A DNA stretch of 64,000 nt from the NCBI RefSeq assembly GCF_014280035.1, contig NZ_CP047957.1, forward strand, positions 1,736,001 to 1,800,000, read 5' to 3'. The stretch's first letter is position 1. Each line of letters opens with the position of its first letter. The notes under the pieces were generated by a model. It made no database searches, had not been told where the DNA came from, and saw only the letters and a list, made by a program, of their open reading frames with translations. This document shows, one piece after another, positions 27,087 to 35,736 of this stretch. The DNA comes from Synechococcus sp. A18-25c (lineage in GTDB: Bacteria > Cyanobacteriota > Cyanobacteriia > PCC-6307 > Cyanobiaceae). Position numbers and translations under genes: made by a program.

Positions 27087-27821
27087 TTGCCGGTGTCTGC
27101 AGCCCTAGCCAGTGCCGTCAGCACAGCGCGTCTGCTGGTTGTCGAAGACGATGACTCCATCAGAGAAACCGTGCAGGAAGCCCTCAGAGCGGAAGGGTTT
27201 GATGTCACAACCTGTCAAAACGGCAGCGATGCTCTAACACTGCTCACCACAACAGCCGCAGAAGGCATCGATGCCTTAGTGCTCGACCTGATGCTGCCAG
27301 GTATGGGCGGCCTCGACCTCTGCAGAGAATTGCGCAAACGCGGAATCACCACGCCGATTCTGGTGGTGAGTGCCAGGGACAGCGAAACCGATCGTGTGCT
27401 TGGACTCGAGGTTGGAGCGGATGACTACCTGGTCAAGCCGTTTGGCCTGCGTGAGTTGGTGGCCCGCTGCCGTGCCCTGCTGCGCCGATCACAGCAGATC
27501 CAACCCAGCCCCGGGGAGGAGCAGGAAACCATCGAACACGACAACCTCTGCCTTTACAGCAGGGAATGCCGAATCACGCGGGACGGCGAAGATCTGAATC
27601 TGTCACCCAAGGAATTCCGGATTCTGGAATTGCTGATGCGCAATCCGAAGCGGGTCTGGAGTCGCGACCAGCTGCTCGAGCGCATCTGGGGCGTCGACTA
27701 CGTGGGCGACACCAAAACAGTGGATGTTCACATCCGGTGGCTGAGGGAAAAAATTGAATCGACGCCATCGGCACCCCAACACATCCGAACCGTACGAGGT
27801 TTCGGCTACCGGTTCGGCTAA
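27087..27821 (+). CDS. phoB: PhoB-like OmpR-family response regulator
   Basis: 244 residues. TTG start at 27087 or GTG at 27093; no ATG fits. Receiver domain with acidic pocket EDDD (20-23), phospho-acceptor D67 in LVLDLMLPG and K117 in LVKPFG; C-terminal winged-helix domain with LSPKEFRILELLM and YVGDTKTVDVHIRWLREKI, ending in HIRTVRGFGYRFG. The kinase gene follows after 5 bp. The sequence and pairing are most like the cyanobacterial phosphate regulator (PhoB/SphR); the phosphate role is inferred, not shown, as no clear Pho box was found upstream. Confidence 0.78.
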   Translation: MPVSAALASAVSTARLLVVEDDDSIRETVQEALRAEGFDVTTCQNGSDALTLLTTTAAEGIDALVLDLMLPGMGGLDLCRELRKRGITTPILVVSARDSETDRVLGLEVGADDYLVKPFGLRELVARCRALLRRSQQIQPSPGEEQETIEHDNLCLYSRECRITRDGEDLNLSPKEFRILELLMRNPKRVWSRDQLLERIWGVDYVGDTKTVDVHIRWLREKIESTPSAPQHIRTVRGFGYRFG

Positions 27822-27826
27822 TCACC

Positions 27827-28978
27827 GTGAGCTCAGGCGCATCGCTCTTTCTTGGCATCACGATCGGTGTGTTAACAAGTTGGGCGCTGCGCCATCGCTG
27901 GCCCCGCCAGGATCGGAAACGACAGGACGCCAGCAAAACGCCACCGGTGATCTCGGGCTATTCGCTCAGCACAGCCCAATTGTTGGCTTGGATTGACGCC
28001 GCCACCCAGGGATGGTTAATCCTCACACCGGATTTGACCATCGGCTACCTCAATTCCAGGGCCGAACGCCTACTGCGGTTTTCCAGCAATCTTTTGGTGC
28101 GCGGACAACCACTCGACCACGTGTTGTCCGTGCCTCAGCTTGAAGAGGCGATTGTCAGCGTGCGACATCAGCAGCGACCGCAGCGCTGCGAATGGGATCA
28201 ACAAGGTGCTCCCTTGGAAGCGATTGTTCTGCCAGGCTCGGATGAATGGCTGCTGGTGCTCCTGCAGAGTCGCCAGTCCCTGGAGGCGCAGCAGCAGCAA
28301 CAGGAGCGATGGGTAAGCGATGTCGCCCATGAATTAAAGACACCTCTCACCGCTTTGATGCTGGTGAGTGACCGTCTGGAGGGATCCGTATCTGATCAGG
28401 ACAGTGTTCTGGTGGAGCGTCTGCAACGGGAACTGAAACGCCTGCAGCTGATGGTGGAGGATCTACTGGAGCTGTCCCGGCTGGAGAACGTGCTTCCCCA
28501 CGAACAAGGGAGCTACTCACCGGTCTGCCTGGATCAACTGGTGGATGCGGCTTGGAACAGCATTCGCCCTCTGGCGGATCACCGACAGGTGTCACTCATG
28601 CTCAACACCGAAGAGCCAGGGCCGCTGCTGGGAGATCAGAGTCGACTGCATCGCGCCGTGCTCAATCTTCTCGACAATGCCCTGCGGTATTCACCCGATG
28701 GGAACTGTGTTGAAGTGGAGATCCTCCCGAGCGGAGGGTGGTGGTTGCTCTCCGTTCGAGACCATGGCCCTGGCTTGAGCGAGCGCGATCTCAGCAACAT
28801 GTTCCAACGCTTTTATCGCGGCGACCCGTCTCGCGCCCGCTCCAATCGCAGCGGCAGTGGTCTGGGACTATCAATCGTGCAGCAAATCGCCGTCAATCAC
28901 GGCGGCAGGGTGCAAGCCAGGAATCACCCTGATGGTGGTACCTCCATCGAACTGCTGCTTCCCCGCGGCGTGCGCTGA
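27827..28978 (+). CDS. phoR: PhoR-like sensor histidine kinase
   Basis: 383 residues, GTG start. One N-terminal membrane helix (LFLGITIGVLTSWAL), a PAS-like segment (about 50-150: LAWIDAATQGWLILTPDLTI), then the dimerisation domain with phospho-acceptor H168 in WVSDVAHELKTPLTAL and an ATPase domain with N box (LLDNALRYSP), G1 (VRDHGPGLS), F box (MFQRFYRG) and G2 (GSGLGLSIV). Partner of the adjacent PhoB-like regulator. A single helix with no periplasmic loop, as in SphS, suggests it senses the transporter state rather than an external ligand (inference). Confidence 0.8.
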   Translation: MSSGASLFLGITIGVLTSWALRHRWPRQDRKRQDASKTPPVISGYSLSTAQLLAWIDAATQGWLILTPDLTIGYLNSRAERLLRFSSNLLVRGQPLDHVLSVPQLEEAIVSVRHQQRPQRCEWDQQGAPLEAIVLPGSDEWLLVLLQSRQSLEAQQQQQERWVSDVAHELKTPLTALMLVSDRLEGSVSDQDSVLVERLQRELKRLQLMVEDLLELSRLENVLPHEQGSYSPVCLDQLVDAAWNSIRPLADHRQVSLMLNTEEPGPLLGDQSRLHRAVLNLLDNALRYSPDGNCVEVEILPSGGWWLLSVRDHGPGLSERDLSNMFQRFYRGDPSRARSNRSGSGLGLSIVQQIAVNHGGRVQARNHPDGGTSIELLLPRGVR

Positions 28979-28994
28979 GGCAAGACCGAGCTTG

Positions 28995-29711
28995 ATGCAA
29001 CAGAGATTGCAGAAACTGATCGCCGCTGCAGGACTCTGCTCAAGACGCCGAGCAGAGGAGTGGATGCTTCAAGGCCGTGTAGCCGTGAATGGCCAAGTGG
29101 CATCCCTAGGAGATCAAGCTGACCCTTCCAGCGATCAAATCACGATTGATGGCAAGCCCCTGCCGATGGGAACCGCACCAAGAGTGCTGCTACTCAACAA
29201 ACCGATGGGTGTGATCAGCAGTTGCCATGACCCCCAGGGTCGGCCCACCGTTTTAGAGCTGATCCCCCTGGCGTTCAGGCAGGGACTGCACCCGGTGGGC
29301 CGCCTGGATGCGGACAGCAGAGGAGCACTGCTGCTGAGCAACCATGGTGACCTCACCTTGAAACTCACGCATCCCCGCTACGAGCACCAGAAGACCTATC
29401 AGGTGACGGTGGCTGGAGCACCAAGCCAAGGGAGCCTGCAACGCTGGCGAGAGGGCATCGAACTGGATGGATCCCGCACCCTGCCGGCCTTGGTGCGCCT
29501 GATCTCAAGACGACAGGGCAACAGCAAGCTAGAGGTGACCCTCCGAGAAGGACGGAACCGCCAGATCCGCAGAACTGCAGCCAAACTGGGACATCCAGTG
29601 ACCGATCTGAAGCGGATCGCGATCGGAGGCCTCTCCCTTGGATCCTTACCAGAGGGCTGCTGGAGAGAGATCCCCGAGCAAGAATGGCGGAGCCTGATCA
29701 GCAACGCATGA
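28995..29711 (+). CDS. RluB/RsuA-family rRNA pseudouridine synthase
   Basis: 238 residues from the ATG at 28995 (16 bp after the kinase). S4 RNA-binding domain (MQQRLQKLIAAAGLCSRRRAEEWM) followed by the synthase core with catalytic Asp in VGRLDADSRGALLLSNHGDL, LLNKPMGVISSCHDPQGRPT, and the end motif RNRQIRRTAAKLGHPVTDLKRIAIG. The family modifies a uridine in 23S or 16S rRNA; which one cannot be settled here. Probably in one unit with the two-component pair and the RodZ-like gene. Confidence 0.9.
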   Translation: MQQRLQKLIAAAGLCSRRRAEEWMLQGRVAVNGQVASLGDQADPSSDQITIDGKPLPMGTAPRVLLLNKPMGVISSCHDPQGRPTVLELIPLAFRQGLHPVGRLDADSRGALLLSNHGDLTLKLTHPRYEHQKTYQVTVAGAPSQGSLQRWREGIELDGSRTLPALVRLISRRQGNSKLEVTLREGRNRQIRRTAAKLGHPVTDLKRIAIGGLSLGSLPEGCWREIPEQEWRSLISNA

Positions 29712-29730
29712 GGCGGGGCGCGAAGCAGCC

Positions 29731-30525
29731 ATGGCTCTGATTCAACGTTCACTCTTCTCGTTGTGGAGAAAGCAGCGCACGCAGGAATCAACGGGAGACG
29801 ACCTCGCCTCTGATGCCGACCCCCTGTTCGAAGCAGGGCGGCGATTGCGGGAGCACCGTGAGCAGCGCGGCTTAAGCCTCCGGGATCTATCCCGTGAAGT
29901 GCGCATCACGACCCCAGTTCTGGAAGCCTTGGAGAGGGGCTGGTCCGATCGCCTCCCCGAGCCGGCCTACCTGGTGGCCATGCTTCACCGGCTGGAGCAA
30001 TATCTCGATCTCGAACCAGAAAGTTTGAGCGGTGCCCTGCCCAAACACTTCTTCCAGCAACAACTGCCGAAGGATCAACGGCGCACTCGCTTCACGCTGG
30101 GCAGCATCGACATCTTCACCACCTGGCAAGGCAGCGTGGTGTACGGCGTTGTGATCACGGTCTCACTGCTGGCGTTGAACCAGCAGCAACGGCAACTGGC
30201 CATCAACAACACCAAATCGTTCACGCCAGTGGCACTCAACCTGCAACAGCCAGACAAACAAGAGGCAACCCAGCCAGCACCTGGTTTGCTGGAACTGAAC
30301 CTGCTGCAACCCAGCACCATCATCATCAGCAGTGAAGGTGGCGAGACCAGCGACTTGCGCGGCGTGACCGGTGAACTGAAATTGCAACTGCTTCCACCCC
30401 TGGAGTTACGCGTGGAACCGGCACCCGATGAGGGTGCGGTGCAATGGAACGGACGTCCCCAACAGCCCATCCAGGAGGCCGCCGGGACTTATCGCCTTTC
30501 CCAGGCCTCGGCGCGCAAGCCGTAA
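29731..30525 (+). CDS. RodZ-like helix-turn-helix membrane protein
   Basis: 264 residues. A cytosolic HTH of the Xre/RodZ type (LREHREQRGLSLRDLSREVRITTPVLEALERG) is followed by RLPEPAYLVAMLHRLEQYL, a single membrane segment (about 138-150, VVYGVVITVSLLAL), a Gln-rich linker and a C-terminal beta domain resembling DUF4115. RodZ links MreB to the envelope and sets cell shape; this version is shorter than the Escherichia coli one. Its 3' end overlaps the convergent malQ by 37 bp. Confidence 0.72.
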   Translation: MALIQRSLFSLWRKQRTQESTGDDLASDADPLFEAGRRLREHREQRGLSLRDLSREVRITTPVLEALERGWSDRLPEPAYLVAMLHRLEQYLDLEPESLSGALPKHFFQQQLPKDQRRTRFTLGSIDIFTTWQGSVVYGVVITVSLLALNQQQRQLAINNTKSFTPVALNLQQPDKQEATQPAPGLLELNLLQPSTIIISSEGGETSDLRGVTGELKLQLLPPLELRVEPAPDEGAVQWNGRPQQPIQEAAGTYRLSQASARKP

Positions 30526-32015
30526 CCCAGAAGCGCTCCATCAACGGCCTCATCCAACGACGCAAGCCGCCAATCCCAGTTGCCACCGACCGTGCCCGGA
30601 GTGTTGAAACGGGCTGCGTCATCCAGATGCAACAAGTCTTGGAGCGGAGCAATCACAAGCTGAGCGGTGGAGGCCATGCCGAGCTCCAGTAATTGCCATC
30701 CAGGCGCGTCGACTGGACCATCCACGCACGCAGCAAAGCGCTGCCGGGATCCCTCATCCAGCCGCTGCCACCAACCCAGACTGGTGGGGTTGTCATGGGT
30801 TCCCGGGTAGACGACCCACTGAGAACCTTGAATGTTTGCGGGGAGATAGGGGTTGTTGGGATTCCCATCAAAAGCGAACTGCAACACCTTCATCCCTGGA
30901 AGATGAAACCGATCCCGCAGCCGCTCCACATCCGGCGTGATCACACCCAGATCTTCCGCCACCAGCGGCAACCGGCCTCCGGCATCACGTCGGAGCAACC
31001 CGAGCAGCTCTGCACCAGGTGAACGTCGCCATCGCCCCCGCATGGCGGTGTCATCACTGCCGGGAACGGACCAGTAGGAGGCCAGGGCACGAAAATGGTC
31101 GAGGCGTAGTTGATCCACCAGCGCCCACTGACGCTTCAGCCGATCACGCCACCAACGGAATCGCGTGCGCCGGTGACGTCCCCAGCTGTAGACCGGCGTC
31201 CCCCAGAGTTGGCCGGTCGCTGAAAAGTAATCCGGCGGTACACCGCTCTGTTCACGGAGGCATCCATCGGCAGCGATCGAAAACAGGTCGCGGTGACTCC
31301 AAACATCGGCGCTGTCGCGAGCGACATAAAAAGGCAGATCACCGAGGATCTCTACGCCCAACTGTGCGCCAAGACAGCGAAGCCGCTGCCACTGGCGATC
31401 GAGGTGCCACTGGAGCAGCTCCTGCTCCAGCAGATCATCTTGATGATCACCTTTCCAGGCCTGCAACACGTCCTGATCGTGCCGGGCCAACCCTGCTGCC
31501 CACTGCCACCAGGGCTGATGGTTGTACTGCTCCCGCAGCACCATGAAGGCCGCATGATCCTCCAGCCAACGGGCTTGATCGTTGCGCCAGTGATGGAAGG
31601 CTCGATGTCGCGCAGGGTCTTGCTGCGACCAGCACCGTCGCAAGCCGCGACCGAGGCCGCCCGCCCGCTCCAGGGCCAACTGAAAATCCAGCCGGGGACG
31701 AACGATGCCAGCACCTGGCAGTGCCGCTTCATCCGCGCGCGACAGGAATCCCTCGTCCACGAGGTCCGTCGCATCGAGCAACCAGGGATTGAGAGCAAAA
31801 CTGGATGGAGAGCTGTAGGGCGACCCCGTGCCATCCGGAGGTGCAAGGGGCAACACCTGCCACACCCCAATGCCATGCCGTGCCAGAGCATGGATCCACT
31901 GACGCGCCGAAGCGCCAAGACCTCCACAGGTGGGGCTGCCGGGCAGTGCAGTCGGGTGGAGAAGAACGCCGACTCTGCGGCGCGACTTCAGGCCAGTGGA
32001 TTGCGACATCGCCAT
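30489..32015 (-). CDS. malQ: 4-alpha-glucanotransferase (amylomaltase)
   Basis: 508 residues from the ATG at 32015; TTG and GTG codons just upstream are alternatives. GH77 signatures run through it: GVLLHPTALPGSPTCGGLG, VLPLAPPDGTGSPYSSPSSFALNP, LGDLPFYVARDSADVW, nucleophile region VDQLRLDHFRALASYW, acid/base VAEDLGVITPDVE and YPGTHDNPTSLGWW. It disproportionates malto-oligosaccharides during glycogen breakdown in the cytosol. Convergent overlap with the RodZ-like gene; bciA starts upstream and ends 28 bp away. Confidence 0.95.
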   Translation of the reverse strand: MAMSQSTGLKSRRRVGVLLHPTALPGSPTCGGLGASARQWIHALARHGIGVWQVLPLAPPDGTGSPYSSPSSFALNPWLLDATDLVDEGFLSRADEAALPGAGIVRPRLDFQLALERAGGLGRGLRRCWSQQDPARHRAFHHWRNDQARWLEDHAAFMVLREQYNHQPWWQWAAGLARHDQDVLQAWKGDHQDDLLEQELLQWHLDRQWQRLRCLGAQLGVEILGDLPFYVARDSADVWSHRDLFSIAADGCLREQSGVPPDYFSATGQLWGTPVYSWGRHRRTRFRWWRDRLKRQWALVDQLRLDHFRALASYWSVPGSDDTAMRGRWRRSPGAELLGLLRRDAGGRLPLVAEDLGVITPDVERLRDRFHLPGMKVLQFAFDGNPNNPYLPANIQGSQWVVYPGTHDNPTSLGWWQRLDEGSRQRFAACVDGPVDAPGWQLLELGMASTAQLVIAPLQDLLHLDDAARFNTPGTVGGNWDWRLASLDEAVDGALLGYGLRAEAWERR

Positions 32016-32043
32016 CACCAATCACCCCCAGGAACTGGCGTCA

Positions 32044-33078
32044 TCAGAACAGTGCCGCATCACCGAGATCCTGGCCTTCCATCCCGTCGCGCACAACACG
32101 CTCAAAGAACTGCTCCAGGGTGTCGGTGCCATAGGACGGCGTTGCATCACTGTCGTATTGCTGGCGCTGTTCGTCCCACACCAACATGGACTCAGCGGCG
32201 TAGTAGCGACCGATCTTGCCAAACTCGGCAGTGTCTTGCAGCGCTGGAAACCGCTGCGAAAGGAACTCCAGAACACCCACGGGAACATCCATCAGGGCAA
32301 TCGGGAGAGAAATCATCCAGGGCTTCTTGCCGAGAGCCTTGAACAGCATTTCCCCCTGCTGACGAGCACTCAAGGCAGCACCAGGTCCCCCGATCGGCAA
32401 CACCTGATTGACCTTGTCACGATCAGCGACGCAATCGACGATGAAAGCAGCCAAATCGGCCTCGCTGATGGGTTTGCAACTGGCGAGCTCTCCTCCTTCA
32501 AACATCACATAGGGAGCACCTTTGCGACAGCTTTCAACTTGAGCACCGAGGCTTTTAAAAAAGGCAGTGGGTCGCACAATCGAATAACTGACGTCGTCGC
32601 CTTCACGCAACTTGGCTTCCAAGGCCAGTTTCGCTTTCTGAAATTCCAAGAGCGGCTTCTGCACGCAAATGGCCGAGAGCAACACGAAGTGAGCCATCCC
32701 CGCCTGTCGCCCCTGCTCGTAGGTGTTCAGGGTGGCTTCGTAGTCAATGGCCCATGAATCCTTGCGGCCACCCGTTCGTGATGCCAAGCAGCTGATCACC
32801 ACATCGGTGGGTTGATCAAAGGCTTGGGCAGCCAATGAATCCGGTTGGGTGACATCGCCGAAGCGAACCTCAGCGCCGGGGAAATCAGCAATAACACTGT
32901 CTTGCCCCTGGCGACCGCCAATGCCGCTGCGCTCGCGGGCGAACGCCACCACGTTGTAGCCACGCTGCACCAGCTCTTTCACCACGAACCGTCCGATGTA
33001 ACCGGTGGCGCCGAAAACCACAACGCGCACCTGGTCGGGCGATCGGTCACGGAACGCGTCGTTCGCAAGCATTGGCAT
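32044..33078 (-). CDS. bciA: 3,8-divinyl chlorophyllide a 8-vinyl reductase BciA
   Basis: About 344 residues from the ATG at 33078; an ATG at 33096 is also possible. Extended short-chain dehydrogenase fold with the NADPH loop VVVFGATGYIGRFVVKEL, FARERSGIGG, VISCLASRTGG, the helix HFVLLSAICVQKPLLEFQKAKLALE and VRPTAFFKSL. These match the plant/BciA type vinyl reductase found in marine Synechococcus. It reduces the 8-vinyl group in chlorophyll a synthesis, so the host makes monovinyl chlorophyll, unlike marine Prochlorococcus. It is divergent from the second LCP gene (71 bp). Confidence 0.85.
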   Translation of the reverse strand: MPMLANDAFRDRSPDQVRVVVFGATGYIGRFVVKELVQRGYNVVAFARERSGIGGRQGQDSVIADFPGAEVRFGDVTQPDSLAAQAFDQPTDVVISCLASRTGGRKDSWAIDYEATLNTYEQGRQAGMAHFVLLSAICVQKPLLEFQKAKLALEAKLREGDDVSYSIVRPTAFFKSLGAQVESCRKGAPYVMFEGGELASCKPISEADLAAFIVDCVADRDKVNQVLPIGGPGAALSARQQGEMLFKALGKKPWMISLPIALMDVPVGVLEFLSQRFPALQDTAEFGKIGRYYAAESMLVWDEQRQQYDSDATPSYGTDTLEQFFERVVRDGMEGQDLGDAALF

Positions 33079-33149
33079 ATCGTCAACACCCCCCATTATT
33101 CGCGGAAAACCAGGCCAGACTGCGAGTCGGAGACGGATGACACGGCGCA

Positions 33150-34145
33150 ATGAAGGGTGAGGCAGCGAGGAGCGAGGCATCCTCGAAACAGCGTGAGCGC
33201 TGGCTGGGTAGTCGCCCCTTCCGCACCATCCTCCGCATTGCTGCTGCTGTGGGCGGAGCCGCCCTAATGGCGGGAGGTCTGGGACTCATCTGGCCTGAAC
33301 CGGATCCCATGGCGGAAACACCGCCCACTGCCGACGATCCCGCCAGCTTGGCACCGCTTCCCAAGCAGCCCGTGATGGTGCTCGTGGTGGGACTCGATGG
33401 CGACGGTCTCAATGACATGAGCAACCAAGCCGCACCTCTTGGACCCGCCAACGCTGACAGCCTGATGCTGCTCAACGTCAGTGCCGGCGGACCCTTACAA
33501 GTGCTTCAACTACCGATCGAGCTGGCGGTGAACCTGCCGGGTCAAGACGAGCTTCAATCCCTTTCAGCCACCTACCGGCAGGGAGGTGTCTCCCTCACTG
33601 CTGATGTGATTGCTGAAGTGGTGGGCCTCGATGAAGGGAAACCGGATCGCTACGTGGTGATGCCCCGTGAAGCGCTCAGGACTCTGGTGGATGGGCTTGG
33701 TGAAGTCGACGTCACCCTCAATCAGACCTATTCGCGTCAAGATCTCGCTCAGAACTACAGCGTCAATCTTCAAGCAGGTCGGCAGACCTTGAATGGTCAA
33801 CAGGCGGAGCAATTGGCGCGACATAAAGCCAATCCAGGTGATGAAGAAGATCGGCGCCGGCGTCAGCAGAAGCTGTTGAGCGGGATTCACGATCAACTCA
33901 ATCAACCGAATGCCATCACCCTCCTGCCAACAGTGGTCGGTGCGCTGTCATTGCAGATCGAGACGGATCTAACCCCCCCGGAGATCCTCAGCCTTGCTGC
34001 TGGAGTCCTGAGTAGCCAAGAGGCTCCCGAGATCAGTCAGCTCCAACTGGCGCCGCGGGTCGGTCAACAGCTGCTTCGGGAGCTTAAACCTGACCAGCCA
34101 CTGCCGCTCTGGCCGTTGCTTGCCAACGAAGGCGCAGGCAGCTGA
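33150..34145 (+). CDS. degenerate LCP-family protein
   Basis: 331 residues. Cytosolic basic start, one membrane helix (about 29-48), Pro-rich linker, then an LCP-like domain: VMVLVVGLDGDG, NADSLMLLNV and a C-terminal RRRRQQKLLSGI basic cluster. The conserved arginine motif (PRD, present in the paralogue at 408-1310) is replaced by LQLPIELAVNLPG, and the KxNxAY element is LSATYRQGG. It may have lost transferase activity or use different residues. The 3' end overlaps the convergent unknown gene by 62 bp. Confidence 0.75.
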   Translation: MKGEAARSEASSKQRERWLGSRPFRTILRIAAAVGGAALMAGGLGLIWPEPDPMAETPPTADDPASLAPLPKQPVMVLVVGLDGDGLNDMSNQAAPLGPANADSLMLLNVSAGGPLQVLQLPIELAVNLPGQDELQSLSATYRQGGVSLTADVIAEVVGLDEGKPDRYVVMPREALRTLVDGLGEVDVTLNQTYSRQDLAQNYSVNLQAGRQTLNGQQAEQLARHKANPGDEEDRRRRQQKLLSGIHDQLNQPNAITLLPTVVGALSLQIETDLTPPEILSLAAGVLSSQEAPEISQLQLAPRVGQQLLRELKPDQPLPLWPLLANEGAGS

Positions 34146-34617
34146 CCAACCCTGCAGGATCGTCATCCGGCCCCTGCAGACAACCGCACCATGGCAACCC
34201 ATCGGTACGGCGAAGCTCTGGTGACCAAGTGCCACCCATCTGTGCCAGACCCACCAGAGAGAGATTGAGCTCGTGAGCCAACGCCACAGAGGCACGAACG
34301 ATGCCGGCAAAACGCCCATCGGAGCGGGGTTCGGCGAGCATCAACACAGAACAACGCCAAGCCGCTAACGCGTCCAACCAACTGCCATGGCCCGATTCAT
34401 CGACAGCAGCGTCACCACTGATCTGCAACAGCGTGAAAGGCTCGGTAGCAGAAGAGCTCATCTCCGTCAGCGTCTGCAGCAGAGGATGGGGCGGTTGACC
34501 ACAACCTTCCTGCACCAGAAGGGCATCAAGGGCGCGAGCGAGATCGTGACAGGCCGCTGACATCAGCCGGTCTGGCAGGACACCAGCACCGACCACGACC
34601 AGGAGGTTCTGAGGCAT
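34084..34617 (-). CDS. hypothetical protein of picocyanobacterial type
   Basis: 177 residues. Begins MPQNLLVVVGAGVLPDRLM, then a helical region and two hydrophobic strands (CSVLMLAE, LVGLAQMGG) that suggest an alpha/beta fold; Cys-rich in the C-terminal third (GLPWCGCLQGP). No motif that I recognise and no signal peptide. The last 62 bp overlap the LCP gene on the other strand. Divergent from prs by about 98 bp. The length and lack of a competing frame over most of it support a real gene. Confidence 0.6.
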   Translation of the reverse strand: MPQNLLVVVGAGVLPDRLMSAACHDLARALDALLVQEGCGQPPHPLLQTLTEMSSSATEPFTLLQISGDAAVDESGHGSWLDALAAWRCSVLMLAEPRSDGRFAGIVRASVALAHELNLSLVGLAQMGGTWSPELRRTDGLPWCGCLQGPDDDPAGLVSCLRLRWQATARAAVAGQV

Positions 34618-34715
34618 GGAATCACCCTAGGAGGCTCAGTTTGAAAAGCGCCTGTGGGTCGTCTGGACCTCGCAGCACTACGATCGGGGTACCGAATTTT
34701 TCGTTCGCGGGCATC

Positions 34716-35711
34716 GTGACCGGATTCCTGACTGCAGCCCGCGCCGAACAGGAGAAGATTCAGCACGACACCCGTCGTCTGAGGCTGTTCAGCGGCACCT
34801 CGAACCCAGGGCTATCCCGTGAGATTGCCGCCTACCTCGGCGTGCCTGATGGTCCAAGGGTTTGCAAGCGCTTTGCAGACGGTGAGCTGTACGTCCAGAT
34901 TCAGGAATCCATTCGCGGCTGCGACGTCTTCTTGATTCAGCCCACTTGTGCTCCGGTGAACGATCACCTCATGGAGTTGCTGATCATGGTGGATGCCTGC
35001 CGGCGCGCCTCAGCACGTCAAATCACCGCGGTGGTCCCGTATTACGGCTACGCCAGGGCTGACCGCAAAACGGCTGGACGTGAGTCCATCACCGCAAAGC
35101 TCACCGCGAATCTGCTGGTGACCTCGGGAGTGGACCGGGTGCTGGCCATGGATCTTCATTCGGCTCAGATCCAAGGCTATTTCGACATTCCCTGCGATCA
35201 CATCTACGGGTCACCCGTGCTGGCGGATTACCTCTCTGATCAAGATCTTGGTGATTTGGTTGTGGTGTCTCCCGATGTCGGTGGTGTTGCCCGGGCACGC
35301 GCCTTCGCCAAACAAATGGATGATGCGCCGCTGGCCATCATCGACAAACGACGGACCGGCCACAACATGGCTGAAAGCCTGACCGTGATCGGTGATGTGG
35401 ATGGACGCACCGCCATTCTCATCGACGACATGATCGATACCGGTGGCACCATCTGCGCTGGCGCCCGTCTGCTGCGTCAGCAGGGAGCACGCCGTGTGAT
35501 TGCCTGTGCCTCCCACCCGGTGTTTTCTCCTCCTGCCGCAGAACGCCTCTCAGAAGAAGGGCTGTTTGAACAGGTCGTTGTGACCAATTCGATCCCGATT
35601 CCTGCGGACCGCACATTCCCGCAGCTCCAAGTGCTCTCCGTCGCCAACATGCTCGGAGAAGCCATTTGGCGCATCCATGAGGAGAGTTCCGTCAGCTCCA
35701 TGTTCCGCTGA
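34716..35711 (+). CDS. prs: ribose-phosphate pyrophosphokinase
   Basis: 331 residues from the GTG at 34716. A start 25 codons upstream is open but the segment has no family likeness. The protein makes PRPP for nucleotides, histidine and tryptophan. Visible signatures: RLFSGTSNPGLSREIAAYLG, the ATP loop RADRKTAGRESITAK, the ribose-5-phosphate region VVSPDVGGVARARAF, RRTGHNMAES and the PRPP loop ILIDDMIDTGGTICAGA. The next gene starts 25 bp downstream on the same strand. Confidence 0.96.
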   Translation: MTGFLTAARAEQEKIQHDTRRLRLFSGTSNPGLSREIAAYLGVPDGPRVCKRFADGELYVQIQESIRGCDVFLIQPTCAPVNDHLMELLIMVDACRRASARQITAVVPYYGYARADRKTAGRESITAKLTANLLVTSGVDRVLAMDLHSAQIQGYFDIPCDHIYGSPVLADYLSDQDLGDLVVVSPDVGGVARARAFAKQMDDAPLAIIDKRRTGHNMAESLTVIGDVDGRTAILIDDMIDTGGTICAGARLLRQQGARRVIACASHPVFSPPAAERLSEEGLFEQVVVTNSIPIPADRTFPQLQVLSVANMLGEAIWRIHEESSVSSMFR

Positions 35712-35736
35712 TCCAGCCACCCGACCTCAACGGGTG

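Noticed and set aside
31293-32342. A 349-codon rightward open frame
   Set aside because: It is antisense to malQ and the end of bciA, both of which have full family motifs.
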